54,737 nt of DNA, taken from Candidatus Thorarchaeota archaeon. Lineage in GTDB: Archaea; Asgardarchaeota; Thorarchaeia; Thorarchaeales; Thorarchaeaceae. Positions within the stretch are counted from its first letter, which is position 1. Every line of letters starts with the position of its first letter. Below the pieces are notes generated by a model that was not told where the DNA came from, ran no database searches, and saw nothing but the letters and a program-made list of their open reading frames with translations. The position numbers and the translations under genes were made by a program. The stretch lies in NCBI GenBank assembly GCA_008080745.1, contig SHMX01000011.1, positions 1-54,737 on the forward strand, in the 5' to 3' direction. Shown in pieces: positions 7,467 to 16,713 of the stretch.

Positions 7467-8678
7467 CTAGGCAAACATCTCGAGAAGAGCATCGACACGT
7501 GTCTGAATCTGTGCATCATTAAAGGCACGAGAATCAACCATATCGCCTTCAATAATCACACCAGGAACTCCAGTTTCTTCCGTAACTAATTCCTTCGAAA
7601 CCAATTGGCCAAGAGAATATCTCTTGCAGGATCTAACTGAAAACATAATGAATCCATCAAGATCGTAATCCCGAATTAGCTGACACATCTTCTCAACTTT
7701 GGCATCAAGGCCTTTGTTAAGGTACACATTACTATACAATTCAGCAACGTTTCTATAAAGATCTGTCCCTTCTATAGAACCTTGCCATGCATGTGTATAG
7801 GTATCAGCAGGAAAAACAACCCCACGTTTTGCTAGACCATTAAAGAATCGAAATATCTGAAACCAAGGCGGGATATTATCCCATAATAGACGGATCTTCT
7901 CATCTCTAATTGCTCCTATTCCCTGTTCTACTCGATCTTTGACCTCATCATATAGAGTCTGATAAAATTCAATTATGTAATCTGATCCACGTAATGCTAC
8001 TACTGGAGCCATGGTTAGAAACCGGTCAGCACAATTTAGAGGACTCGGTTTATTCTTGCATGCCTGCAAAGATTTGGTCCATAGGTCTATCGCAGTGGTA
8101 GAATTCTTTGCAACACTTCTCAGATGTTCTAATTCCATGGATGTGTCGAAAGTTGTAGAGATGAATTCAACCAATCTCTCAATACCCCTTTGAACATATT
8201 CTATATGATGTGGTGCTTGTTCTGCATCAATAGGAGGGGTATCTAGAAGAAACACTGGTGCATCGGTCATCTCGGATATTGCATCATACCACCTTAGAAC
8301 TGTGCCACAGATATTGTTACATGCAAGCAGTGCTTGTGGTGTTGGCAAACCCTCCATGGGACTGTTATCGGGCCTGTGCGTTGAGCCGATACTGGATCGC
8401 GCATATGAACACAGCTCTTGGGAATAACCCAATTCTTCTGCGTATCCACATAGGTCTGGACCTACCTTTTGAGATCCCACAACAGCACCATATTGTTCAG
8501 GGTAAGAGGGGGTTACTCCCATTGCAAGTGGTATCTCTACGGGGAAGCCCGATGTTACCCATGCAAGCTTTCCTTCTTCACTAGCATGCTGCCCCTCAAG
8601 CATGTAACGAAACATGACCTGTTGGAGATGAGTCTGAGATTCTAATGCACGATATGCTTTTTCTGTCTTATCAGCCAA
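7467..8678 (-). CDS. 2-hydroxyacyl-CoA dehydratase subunit, HgdB/BcrB-like
   Basis: One of two paralogous [4Fe-4S] subunits that remove water from a 2-hydroxyacyl-CoA by a ketyl-radical mechanism; the family also includes benzoyl-CoA reductase subunits. Candidate cluster cysteines lie in D-L-C-G-Y-A-E-E-L-G, in L-C-S-Y, in A-C-N-N-I-C-G-T, and in S-V-R-S-C-K-R-Y-S near the C-terminus. I place the start at TTG 8678: it is six bases after GGAGGTG and directly follows the stop of the upstream subunit. A TTG at 8702 would overlap that gene. About 403 aa. The substrate (2-hydroxyglutaryl-, lactyl-, phenyllactyl-CoA or other) cannot be read from the sequence. Confidence 0.88.
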   Translation of the reverse strand: MADKTEKAYRALESQTHLQQVMFRYMLEGQHASEEGKLAWVTSGFPVEIPLAMGVTPSYPEQYGAVVGSQKVGPDLCGYAEELGYSQELCSYARSSIGSTHRPDNSPMEGLPTPQALLACNNICGTVLRWYDAISEMTDAPVFLLDTPPIDAEQAPHHIEYVQRGIERLVEFISTTFDTSMELEHLRSVAKNSTTAIDLWTKSLQACKNKPSPLNCADRFLTMAPVVALRGSDYIIEFYQTLYDEVKDRVEQGIGAIRDEKIRLLWDNIPPWFQIFRFFNGLAKRGVVFPADTYTHAWQGSIEGTDLYRNVAELYSNVYLNKGLDAKVEKMCQLIRDYDLDGFIMFSVRSCKRYSLGQLVSKELVTEETGVPGVIIEGDMVDSRAFNDAQIQTRVDALLEMFA

Positions 8679-8679
8679 T

Positions 8680-9879
8680 TCAAACACCTCCAATGGTTTC
8701 AAGAAAACTTTGTATTCTTGTGATGATACGCTGTTCGTCCGATAGTTCCGGGTCTAAAGGCAGCCTAAGTGCTTTGATTCCCAACTGATTAGCAGCTCCT
8801 TTCAGGGAGGGAGCCTCAAATTGATCAGGATCGCAAAATGACTGCTCACAAATTATTATACCATCGACATCGATGGCCGTAAATAGATTCTTCACATACT
8901 CTATTCTTTTGGGGAGACCCTCTTGTGTGGGCTCTAGTGGAGCACTAAGAATACTTTTTGCCAATTCAACGGACCATTCACCATTAGTATTGCAAGGAGG
9001 TGTAAAGATGGTTTTGAAACCGAGTGACAATAAATCCATCACAAGTTCATGAGGGTGGGTATTGGATACTGAATCAAATAGATTTGCAATAGTAGAGGGA
9101 GATATCATACCCCCAACAACCACAAGTCGTGGTGGTGATGCATTCGTTGTGAGTTTTTGTTTCCAAAAATTCCCAGTCAGAAGGGCACGATGTGCTTGTT
9201 CTAATGAAAGAGCTGATTCATCCTTCATTTCGATAGCCAAGTTGTGGGTTATTTCCTTCGCTTCCGTTGCTTTTTCATGACAGGGATGATTGTAAAAAGT
9301 ATCAATCAATGAGGCTAGTTGCAGATATGAAATTAGTTCTGGGTGTACCAGTCTTATGGTGTAGAGCTGTTGTATTGCGAGCCGCCACATATTTACTAGT
9401 TCTATCGCTTCACGAAACTGAGCATTTGTTGGACTAAAGCCATAGAGTCTTTGTAATTCTTTATTCAGTAAATCTAATTCAGCAGCGAAGAAAGCAATTG
9501 CATCATCATTTACCAGTCCAGCAGGATAAGTTAGCCGAAATACACGGTCGTCCGGAAAACGATACCGCCACACATCACCCATATTCTGCAGAGAATCACA
9601 TGTATTTCCTGGAAACACAATACCTGTTAATTCCCCCAATTTTCCAGATGCACGCTGACTAAAGATGTTACGAGAATATGCGCATGAGAATGTCTGCAGG
9701 CTTGATTCAAAACCACCCATAACACCTTTGATTGCAGTGACTAGTTTTGGTGTGAATCCATGTGCAATAAAAAGTTCAATTGGAGTGTGTTGATAGAGAT
9801 ATCCAATCATTTGTCTATTGGCATCCTCATCAGTATTCGACTTTAATCGAGCAGCATCCGTAACTTGACCATCACTCAC
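8680..9879 (-). CDS. 2-hydroxyacyl-CoA dehydratase subunit, HgdA/BcrC-like
   Basis: Partner subunit of the adjacent dehydratase protein. Visible family features are T-F-S-C-A-Y-S-R-N, F-P-G-N-T-C-D-S-L-Q-N (the N-T-C-D-S motif), T-P-P-C-N-T-N-G and I-C-E-Q-S-F-C-D-P in the C-terminal half. The start is uncertain. GTG 9879 has GAGAGGT eight bases upstream and is preferred; TTG 9927 would add 16 residues but lacks a ribosome-binding site. The order subunit-subunit-activator is that of a complete dehydratase operon. An acyl-CoA synthetase gene lies divergently about 150 bases away and could supply the CoA ester. Confidence 0.87.
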   Translation of the reverse strand: MSDGQVTDAARLKSNTDEDANRQMIGYLYQHTPIELFIAHGFTPKLVTAIKGVMGGFESSLQTFSCAYSRNIFSQRASGKLGELTGIVFPGNTCDSLQNMGDVWRYRFPDDRVFRLTYPAGLVNDDAIAFFAAELDLLNKELQRLYGFSPTNAQFREAIELVNMWRLAIQQLYTIRLVHPELISYLQLASLIDTFYNHPCHEKATEAKEITHNLAIEMKDESALSLEQAHRALLTGNFWKQKLTTNASPPRLVVVGGMISPSTIANLFDSVSNTHPHELVMDLLSLGFKTIFTPPCNTNGEWSVELAKSILSAPLEPTQEGLPKRIEYVKNLFTAIDVDGIIICEQSFCDPDQFEAPSLKGAANQLGIKALRLPLDPELSDEQRIITRIQSFLETIGGV

Positions 9880-10032
9880 AGTTCTAACCTCTCTCAAAGA
9901 ACTTGGCGTAACTAACAAAAGGTGCAATTGGTCTTATTTCTATCGAATTTGAAACGGATGGGAGTTTTTTACAAGCAGTAGAAGGAAATATCAGGTAGAA
10001 GTGTACAGAATAGATGTTCTAGGTCTTATAAT

Positions 10033-11808
10033 TTGGACCGGAAAGAGAGAGTAGAGCGTGAAAGAATGGACGAGATATGGCATAAACATAAATGGCCCCA
10101 AGATGTGGCCAAAAATCTTGACTACCCCAATGTTCCACTTTTTGAGATGCTTGATGTTACATCTTCTCGAAATGGAGATTTGCCTTATACAGTATATGAT
10201 GGGCAATCGTGGACATTTGATGAGGTAAAACGGAATTCAGACAGCATTGCGAATTTTCTCGCTAGTAAGGGAATCGGAAAAGGTGACAAGGTTGCAGTGT
10301 TCCTCCCCAATGTACCTCATTATCCACCTGTTTTCTTCGGGGCACTAAAAACAGGGGCAACAGTAGTAACTTGTAATCCGTCATACCGAGCAAACGAGCT
10401 AAATTTTCAATTGAATGACTCAGGGGCCAATGTGGTCTTTGTATTCGATCATCCAAAAATAACCCCCACCTGTTATGAAGCCATCAAAGGTACAGATGTG
10501 GAGATGGTTGTAGTATGCAGCATAAAACGATACTTGCCAAAAATCAAGGCTATTATTGGAGGGCTAGCAAAGAAGATTCCAAAGAGTCCGTATTATGAAG
10601 ATGACATAACCTACTTCTATGATGACATTGTCGATACATATGAACCGCATTCACCCGAGGTTGACATAGACTCACAGGATATTGCACTAATTCTGTATAC
10701 TGGAGGTACAACAGGAACACCAAAGGGTGCTGCCCTTAGACACAGTAACCTGTATTCAAATGTGCTTCAGATTTACGAGTGGGTTAATCTCTCTCCAGAG
10801 GATATCGATGCACCAAAGAAGATAGTGTATGGGGAGGAGGTCTTTGTTGGAGCACTGCCATGGTATCACAGCTATGGTCTAACTCTAACCATGCTGATGT
10901 CTACAAAATATGCATGCCAATTGGTATGTATTCCAGATCCACGAGCAGGAAATCCACCACTTTCTGATTTGCTTCGCGATCTTGAGAAGTATAGGGGAAC
11001 TGTTTTGAACTGTGTACCTGCACTCTATGCAGGAATAGTTAACCATCCTAATGTGGACAAATATGACCTCAGCTCAGTTAAAATCTGCAGCTCTGGTGCT
11101 GCTCCCTTGCCCCCTGAGTTAGCTAAGAGTTTCGAAGAGGTGACAGGAGCAATTCTTTTTGAGGGATATGGTCTGTCTGAAACATCTCCAGTCACACATA
11201 TTAATCCAACAAATAAACGGGACCGAAAATTTGGCTCGATTGGCCTTCCAGTTCCAGACACAATAGCTAGAATAGTGGATATTGAAACGGGAACAAAGGT
11301 GTTGGGAGTAGGAGAAACCGGTGAGATTGCCATCTCTGGCCCCCAAGTCATGGAAGGTTATTGGAATAAACTAGAAGAAACAGCAAATGTCATGCGGGAG
11401 ATAGATGGGAAAAGGTTCTTTCTAACTGGAGATATAGGTCACATGGATGAGGAGGGATACTTTGTGATTAGTGATCGAAAGAAGGATATGGTCAATGTAG
11501 GAGGTCTAAAGGCGTATCCAAGAGAGATAGAGGATATTTTCTATGAACATCCCAAGATTGCAATGGCAGCAGCTATCGGAGTACCCCGAGATGACGACCC
11601 CAGTAATGAATTTGTCAAGGCATTCATTGTTCTGAAGGAGGGAGAATCAGCTACCCCTGAGGAGTTCATCGAATGGGCCAGAGACAAGATGGCCGGATAC
11701 AAGAGGCCACGAGAGGTCGAACTAGTTGACGAATTACCTCTGAGCCAAGTTGGCAAGGTGCTTAGACGGGAACTTCGAAGAATGGAATTGGATAAGCGGA
11801 ATAGCTAA
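10033..11808 (+). CDS. AMP-forming acyl-CoA synthetase (fatty/aromatic acid type)
   Basis: ANL-superfamily ligase that activates a carboxylic acid to acyl-AMP and then acyl-CoA. Motifs appear in the normal order: the P-loop-like Y-T-G-G-T-T-G-T-P-K-G, the A5 motif G-Y-G-L-S-E-T, the A7/A8 motifs L-T-G-D-I-G and D-R-K-K-D-M-V-N-V-G-G, and the catalytic lysine near the end in G-K-V-L-R-R-E. The length is 591 aa. It starts with TTG at 10033, or possibly ATG 10066 (eleven residues shorter). It is divergent from the dehydratase operon and is followed by a long hairpin. Sequence suggests a long-chain or general fatty-acid ligase more than acetate; the exact acid is unknown. Confidence 0.92.
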   Translation: MDRKERVERERMDEIWHKHKWPQDVAKNLDYPNVPLFEMLDVTSSRNGDLPYTVYDGQSWTFDEVKRNSDSIANFLASKGIGKGDKVAVFLPNVPHYPPVFFGALKTGATVVTCNPSYRANELNFQLNDSGANVVFVFDHPKITPTCYEAIKGTDVEMVVVCSIKRYLPKIKAIIGGLAKKIPKSPYYEDDITYFYDDIVDTYEPHSPEVDIDSQDIALILYTGGTTGTPKGAALRHSNLYSNVLQIYEWVNLSPEDIDAPKKIVYGEEVFVGALPWYHSYGLTLTMLMSTKYACQLVCIPDPRAGNPPLSDLLRDLEKYRGTVLNCVPALYAGIVNHPNVDKYDLSSVKICSSGAAPLPPELAKSFEEVTGAILFEGYGLSETSPVTHINPTNKRDRKFGSIGLPVPDTIARIVDIETGTKVLGVGETGEIAISGPQVMEGYWNKLEETANVMREIDGKRFFLTGDIGHMDEEGYFVISDRKKDMVNVGGLKAYPREIEDIFYEHPKIAMAAAIGVPRDDDPSNEFVKAFIVLKEGESATPEEFIEWARDKMAGYKRPREVELVDELPLSQVGKVLRRELRRMELDKRNS

Positions 11809-11822
11809 AAAGAATGATAAAG

Positions 11823-11861
11823 GGCTCGGTGAATGTGACTGTGAGTCGTCATTCCTGAGCT
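11823..11861 (+). terminator. Long imperfect hairpin after the acyl-CoA synthetase
   Basis: GGCTCGG-TGAATG pairs with CATTC-CTGAGCT with one bulge, and GACT/AGTC pairs inside around a GTG loop, giving a nearly continuous hairpin. A weak T-rich stretch (GATTTTG) follows. It lies 15 bases after the stop codon, so a terminator is the simplest reading. Confidence 0.5.
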
Positions 11862-11988
11862 CGAACTGATTTTGTAAATGATTCAATTGCTCAAGGTTAA
11901 AAAGAAAAAATACTCCGGCCTTGATGTTGCAATATAGGATGATGAGAAGTAGGTCGAATGAAAATTAAAACTATGAGAGGACAAACTG

Positions 11989-13194
11989 GTGATTAGCAGA
12001 ACTGCAAATAGAATGGTAAGCAACTCTTTCTCATCATTAGAATATGAATACTGTGAAATTAATTGGGATGACTTTGTCACTACTGAAATAGGAATATACA
12101 TTCATGTGCCATTCTGTCCCCGATTATGCACCTTCTGTCCCTTCCATCGAGTACTATACAATAGAGAATTGAAGGATAGATATGTTAAAGCACTAATTAG
12201 AGAGATAGAGCTGAGAGAGCTTCAGGGAGAAGTTGAATGGGTCTATATTGGGGGAGGAACTCCAAATCTATTAGAGGCGGAAGAAATAGGTGCTATTCTC
12301 GACAAACTTCGCGAGTATGTAAGGATTGAAGATATAGCAATCGAGGGAAAGCCACGATATTTCACCAGAGAATATCTTGAGGTTCTGAACAGATACGATG
12401 TTAGCAAACTCAGCATGGGAGTTGAATCGCTTAAGGAAGAAAGCCTTGATTCTGTAGAACGAGATGAAACAGGTATTTCATTAATAGAGCAAATAGTAAA
12501 TGACGCCCATAACCATGACATGGTAGTGAATGCCGACCTAATGGTGGGATTGCCTATGCAGTATAGTGGAGACGTTATTTCAGATGTTACAACTCTTTCA
12601 GAGGTCGGGCTGGATCAGATATCTACCTATCCCTTCACTAAAGCTCCAGGTGCTAAACATAGAAGAAGAACAACTTCAAAACACATTTTCGAGATGATTG
12701 AAAAAGCTGCTGACACCATAGAAGAGGCGGGATACGTCAGAGAGAACATCTGGGTCTTTTCGAAACCAAGTCTAGCTAAAAAATCTCTTACTGAAGATCC
12801 AATAGAATATATTGGATATGGTCCGTCAGCATTCAGTGTTGCGGGAAATCTTCAGGTGGTCAACCCCCATATTGAGAATTATCTGGACTCAATAAGTCAT
12901 GAGAAGACAATGGGCTTCAAAATTACATTTGATGAGGGATTTAATGCGTGGAGAAAATTTGCACACCGGTTGTACGACTTGCGTGTCAGTGAGGACTTTC
13001 TTTCTACCATGCCGAGAAATATCCGGTGGGTTTTAAAATTACTGAGGCTGATGGGATATATCAAAGGGGACAAAGTCACTAGGAAGGGGAGATATTTCAT
13101 CCATGATCTGACTACAACAGTCATTGAGAAGTTGCCGTTTCCACTTGGCAATCCTGTTTCCAGAGGAGTAGCATGCATGAATATTTTCTTTTGA
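11989..13194 (+). CDS. Radical SAM protein, HemN/HemW-like
   Basis: Radical SAM enzyme with the cluster motif C-P-R-L-C-T-F-C (CxxxCxxC, about residues 43-50) and the SAM-binding G-G-G-T-P motif at about 87-91. The whole layout follows oxygen-independent coproporphyrinogen oxidase relatives, with H-V-P-F-C before the cluster, S-M-G-V-E-S around 140, and A-D-L-M-V-G-L-P near 185. In archaea such paralogues may be heme chaperones or unassigned radical SAM enzymes, so true HemN activity should not be assumed. GTG start at 11989 with GAGAGG eight bases upstream. 401 aa. No heme-biosynthesis genes are adjacent. Confidence 0.85.
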   Translation: MISRTANRMVSNSFSSLEYEYCEINWDDFVTTEIGIYIHVPFCPRLCTFCPFHRVLYNRELKDRYVKALIREIELRELQGEVEWVYIGGGTPNLLEAEEIGAILDKLREYVRIEDIAIEGKPRYFTREYLEVLNRYDVSKLSMGVESLKEESLDSVERDETGISLIEQIVNDAHNHDMVVNADLMVGLPMQYSGDVISDVTTLSEVGLDQISTYPFTKAPGAKHRRRTTSKHIFEMIEKAADTIEEAGYVRENIWVFSKPSLAKKSLTEDPIEYIGYGPSAFSVAGNLQVVNPHIENYLDSISHEKTMGFKITFDEGFNAWRKFAHRLYDLRVSEDFLSTMPRNIRWVLKLLRLMGYIKGDKVTRKGRYFIHDLTTTVIEKLPFPLGNPVSRGVACMNIFF

Positions 13195-13262
13195 TAAAGC
13201 AAATCGTGTGATTCTTTAGGATGGGGATATCATATCCCTTTGTTCAAATCAAGGTGACCTTT

Positions 13263-15020
13263 ATGAAATTCCGCTCCAGATATATCGCACTTATTGTACT
13301 TACGGGTGTCATCGCATCATCATTATTTGCATCAAGCACAAGCGAAAGAGCTTTTGGAGAAATCACCATTGAACGAACTTCTTTCGTACGACAGAATGGT
13401 CGAGTTGTACATTTCTCAATCTACAAACCAAGTGAGTACAACTATGGTGAGCCCATGCCTGCCGTTGTTACCATTCATGGGATTTCAGGGTCTCGTGAAG
13501 CCATGGAATCATACAATATTGAATTGGCTCGAAGAAACTTCACGGTGGTATCAGTAGATACTGCAGGGCATGGGGTCTCAACAGAGAAGTTTGGATTTGC
13601 ATCATTCATGGAAGCGGTAACAGATGCCTACGAGGCCGTGAGACATGTACAGATGATTGATCCCTTTACGGATGATTATACATACGGTGTCATCGGCCAC
13701 TCACTTGGGGCAGGAATGGCTTTGCTTTTTCAAGAAATGCCAGTTCTTCCAAATGCTACAGTCATCATTGGTGGAGGGATGGGAGATTCTTTTGGAGGTC
13801 TAGAGCTACCGCTCAATGAAACTAATCCAGCAAATCTTCTCATCGCTTCGGGAATATATGATGAGCTAATAGACTCTGCTGTTGCGTATGAAACTCTGAG
13901 GCAGTCAACAGGACTTGAAACTGTGGAGGAGGATATTGTCTACGGAAGTTTCCAGAATGGAACTGCAAGAAAGTTAGTTCTCAGTGCCACCAACCATCTT
14001 TTTGAAATTTCCGACCATCTTTTGATTGCCAACACCCTAGAATGGATGGGACTCTCCCTGCAAGAGAGCAAATATTCCTATAATAAATACAGTGCAAATG
14101 ATCATATCTATCAATATAGAGGATTTGCAAACTTTATTCTAATTACGGGATTAATACTATCAATTTTTCCTATTGTACTAATCACTCAATCTAAACTTCC
14201 CAGCCAATTCAGGCCAAAACCACAAGTTACTCGAGAGTATCCAATCAAATCCAAACGAGCAGTGCAAATTAGTTTCATATTGAGTCTTCTCAGCGGGATA
14301 ATACTACTGGGAGTCGTATTCTTAGGATTCGGGTTTGAATTTGGAGGAATATCACTTCTTCCGATAGCCTTTGGTTCAACTATAATCCTCTATTCAATCA
14401 TCATGTTCTTCGTGAATCTATTCATTCTGAGGAGAGAGTTGGGAGAGAATCTAGAACTCTATCATGGAACAATAGAAAATGGTATTCTATCTCACCTGAA
14501 AAGAAATATCCCACGAGGAATTGTACTATTAGTACCAGTCATAGTCTGGATGATTGTGTGGTCAGCAATATCCACCTATGCCTTGCATACCAGATTTACT
14601 CTGATATGGCCAGTTGAAGGAATTTCAGCACTATATCGTACCATGTATCTATTCATACTATTATTCTCATTAATACCCATCTTTTACAGCGAGAAAATTT
14701 GGATAAATGCAACTATGGGAGCCAATAGAGAATGGAGCGGATTCAAAGGATTGACTTTAGATGTTCTAAAGACCATTTTATATCGCCTTTCAGGAATTGT
14801 GGTTCTGCTTCTGATACTCTATGGGCCATTTCTCATGGGAATCAGATTTGGTTTTATCATGTTTATTGCACTCTTGATGCTGCCATTTACCTTGATACTT
14901 GGAATATGTGTGGTACTAAACCTCTGGGTGGGGCGAGTCACAAAAAACGACCTTGCATCTGCAATGACCAGCGCCTTGATACTAGCTCTGATCATTGCGG
15001 GGACATTTCAATTGCTCTGA
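13263..15020 (+). CDS. Alpha/beta hydrolase with C-terminal multi-helix membrane domain
   Basis: Two-part membrane protein of about 585 aa. An N-terminal signal/anchor helix (residues 6-24) is followed by an alpha/beta-hydrolase domain, then seven or eight hydrophobic helices from about residue 285 to the end. The hydrolase has H-G-I-S-G oxyanion-like residues, the nucleophile elbow G-H-S-L-G-A-G, and a late histidine in A-T-N-H-L-F as likely catalytic base. Given the N-terminal anchor, the catalytic part should face outside. ATG 13263 with GGTGA upstream is chosen over an ATG 14 codons earlier. A paralogue of the same architecture lies at 20258-21907. The substrate is unknown; peptide or ester hydrolysis at the cell surface is only a guess. 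Confidence 0.8.
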   Translation: MKFRSRYIALIVLTGVIASSLFASSTSERAFGEITIERTSFVRQNGRVVHFSIYKPSEYNYGEPMPAVVTIHGISGSREAMESYNIELARRNFTVVSVDTAGHGVSTEKFGFASFMEAVTDAYEAVRHVQMIDPFTDDYTYGVIGHSLGAGMALLFQEMPVLPNATVIIGGGMGDSFGGLELPLNETNPANLLIASGIYDELIDSAVAYETLRQSTGLETVEEDIVYGSFQNGTARKLVLSATNHLFEISDHLLIANTLEWMGLSLQESKYSYNKYSANDHIYQYRGFANFILITGLILSIFPIVLITQSKLPSQFRPKPQVTREYPIKSKRAVQISFILSLLSGIILLGVVFLGFGFEFGGISLLPIAFGSTIILYSIIMFFVNLFILRRELGENLELYHGTIENGILSHLKRNIPRGIVLLVPVIVWMIVWSAISTYALHTRFTLIWPVEGISALYRTMYLFILLFSLIPIFYSEKIWINATMGANREWSGFKGLTLDVLKTILYRLSGIVVLLLILYGPFLMGIRFGFIMFIALLMLPFTLILGICVVLNLWVGRVTKNDLASAMTSALILALIIAGTFQLL

Positions 15021-15027
15021 ATAAAAA

Positions 15028-15549
15028 TTACGAGCTTTCAGACTCTGCCTTGTGTTGTCTGGCCAGTTCAATGTAAAGTTCCGCATTACTCTTGAAGGAA
15101 TCTCGTAGGGTTGAAGGGACCTCCTTGATAACCTTACCAGGGATTCCAAGAACCAAAGAGTTGGGTGGTATTTCCGTACGTTCGGTAACAACCGCACCTG
15201 CTCCAATAACACTGCCCTCTCCGATTTTTACGCCCGATAAAACAATAGAACCAATCCCGACCACTGCATAGTCACCAATCTCTGCGCCATGAATCACACT
15301 GTTATGTCCAGCAGTCACATAGTCACCAATAACAGAGGGATTCATGAAATCGGTATGTACAGTAGCATTGTCTTGGATGGATGTACCTTTGCCAATACGG
15401 ATATAGTTCATATCAGCTCGGAGAACAGCAAACTCCCAAACACTTGACTCAGGACCTATTTCAATATCTCCAATCAATGAAGCTCTTGGAGAGATATATG
15501 CATCAGGGTCAATCTTAGGCATTTTTCCTTCAAATTTGTGTAATCCCAC
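15028..15549 (-). CDS. Gamma-carbonic-anhydrase-like left-handed beta-helix protein
   Basis: Hexapeptide-repeat protein of the gamma-carbonic anhydrase family, 173 aa, expected to be a trimer. The family N-terminal pattern F-E-G-K-x-P-K-I-D is present. The conserved R44-x-D46 (V-L-R-A-D), Q59-D60 and three zinc-ligand histidines H65, H82 and H87 (A-G-H-N-S-V-I-H-G) are intact, so metal binding is likely. GTG 15549 fits the family N-terminus; ATG 15522 is the alternative. It is convergent with the upstream hydrolase gene, only 7 bases apart. Many homologues (PaaY/YrdA/CaiE) have other or no measured activity, so carbonic anhydrase function is not certain. Confidence 0.88.
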   Translation of the reverse strand: MGLHKFEGKMPKIDPDAYISPRASLIGDIEIGPESSVWEFAVLRADMNYIRIGKGTSIQDNATVHTDFMNPSVIGDYVTAGHNSVIHGAEIGDYAVVGIGSIVLSGVKIGEGSVIGAGAVVTERTEIPPNSLVLGIPGKVIKEVPSTLRDSFKSNAELYIELARQHKAESESS

Positions 15550-15603
15550 AATCTACACCAGCATGCAATTATATCCAACTAACTATAAGCCTATTGTCAA
15601 AGA

Positions 15604-16638
15604 CTAAGAAAAAGTGCTAATGGTTTCTTGAAATACCGAGGGGAACTTGTTAGCACACTTATGAATTTCTCTGGTTAATTTTGGACTTGCACCGGAGAGA
15701 CCACATTGTGTGGAAACCATACAGGATTTGGATATTAAATCGATTGAAACTCCACTTTTTACAAGTGCAGAAATAGTTGCATCAAGTCCTGAAGACAAGG
15801 TCTCAATTATGGGCAGGTCATAGGCTTCGTCAACGTTGGGAAGAACGCCAAGAGCAAGACCGCCACCAATCTCTAGAAAGTTATTGATTTTCTCGGCCTG
15901 TTCTGAGTCAACCTTTGTTTCATATCTTACACAGTCTATATGAGCTAGTTTAGGAGGGGTGTCCCATAGTAGATGACGACCATCGTATTGTAGTTCTCGC
16001 CAATCATCACAATAATGATATGCAGGAATAACTTCATCTGGATAAACTCGGTTTATAGCTCGGAGAATTTGTTCAACCTTGAGTCCACCTGTTTTTCCAG
16101 CTTCAATAAGTTGGATAACGAAACTAACAGCTGGGTCATCCTGACTCAGAATTAGCTTAGAGCAAATAGGAGAGAGATGCTCTACTAACCCTTTTGCAAC
16201 TCGTTCCATAAGAGAAGTATAGAAACGAAGCATCTGTTCAGAAACAAGTTGGCGACCATCAGGACCACGTGTACTGAAACACATAGTAGCCGGTGCGGTC
16301 TGTTGAGTCTTCAGGGCGTCAAAAGGACCGTATTCAGGAAGGATATAGAGGCTATGTGAATGTGCTTCATCAGGAAGTAGAGGTTCATCATGAGAAACAA
16401 TTTCCTGATAGGTATACATATCAACCTCTAGAATGAAATCACCCTGCGTTTCAAATCCTTCTATGAGACTTGCAAATTGACGGACCATATCTTCCTCACG
16501 AATTTTGGGTACCTGATAGGTATAAGGGAGTTGAAGTTTGGAAACATACTCGATGGGCTTTAATGGATCTATTTCTCCAACACTGCCAACGGCAAAGAAA
16601 GCGCCAATCAAGTTCTCTGGTAACAACGTCTTTGGCAA
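15604..16638 (-). CDS. MetE/UROD-superfamily zinc methyltransferase
   Basis: TIM-barrel protein of 344 aa resembling the C-terminal catalytic domain of cobalamin-independent methionine synthase. Zinc-site residues can be picked out: H208-x-C210 (A-Y-H-Y-C-D-D), a Glu near 240, and C312 in S-T-Q-C-G-L-S-G, which matches the P-D-C-G-L element of MetE. A D-D-P-A element near 168 matches the substrate-binding motif of this superfamily. There is no N-terminal MetE half, as in archaeal core-MetE proteins. TTG 16638 follows GGAGAT. It lies beside a regulator and adenosylhomocysteinase, which points to homocysteine methylation. A corrinoid-protein methyltransferase role is the main alternative. Confidence 0.78.
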   Translation of the reverse strand: MPKTLLPENLIGAFFAVGSVGEIDPLKPIEYVSKLQLPYTYQVPKIREEDMVRQFASLIEGFETQGDFILEVDMYTYQEIVSHDEPLLPDEAHSHSLYILPEYGPFDALKTQQTAPATMCFSTRGPDGRQLVSEQMLRFYTSLMERVAKGLVEHLSPICSKLILSQDDPAVSFVIQLIEAGKTGGLKVEQILRAINRVYPDEVIPAYHYCDDWRELQYDGRHLLWDTPPKLAHIDCVRYETKVDSEQAEKINNFLEIGGGLALGVLPNVDEAYDLPIIETLSSGLDATISALVKSGVSIDLISKSCMVSTQCGLSGASPKLTREIHKCANKFPSVFQETISTFS

Positions 16639-16713
16639 CAGTCTATCTCCTGTAATTCAAAGCTACCTCTGAAACTAGATATTAATGTAGATGTCTATTC
16701 GAAGAGATATGTT

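Noticed and set aside
11989-13194. Calling the radical SAM protein coproporphyrinogen III oxidase (hemN)
   Set aside because: No heme pathway genes are nearby and archaeal HemN-like proteins have several functions, so only the family name is given.
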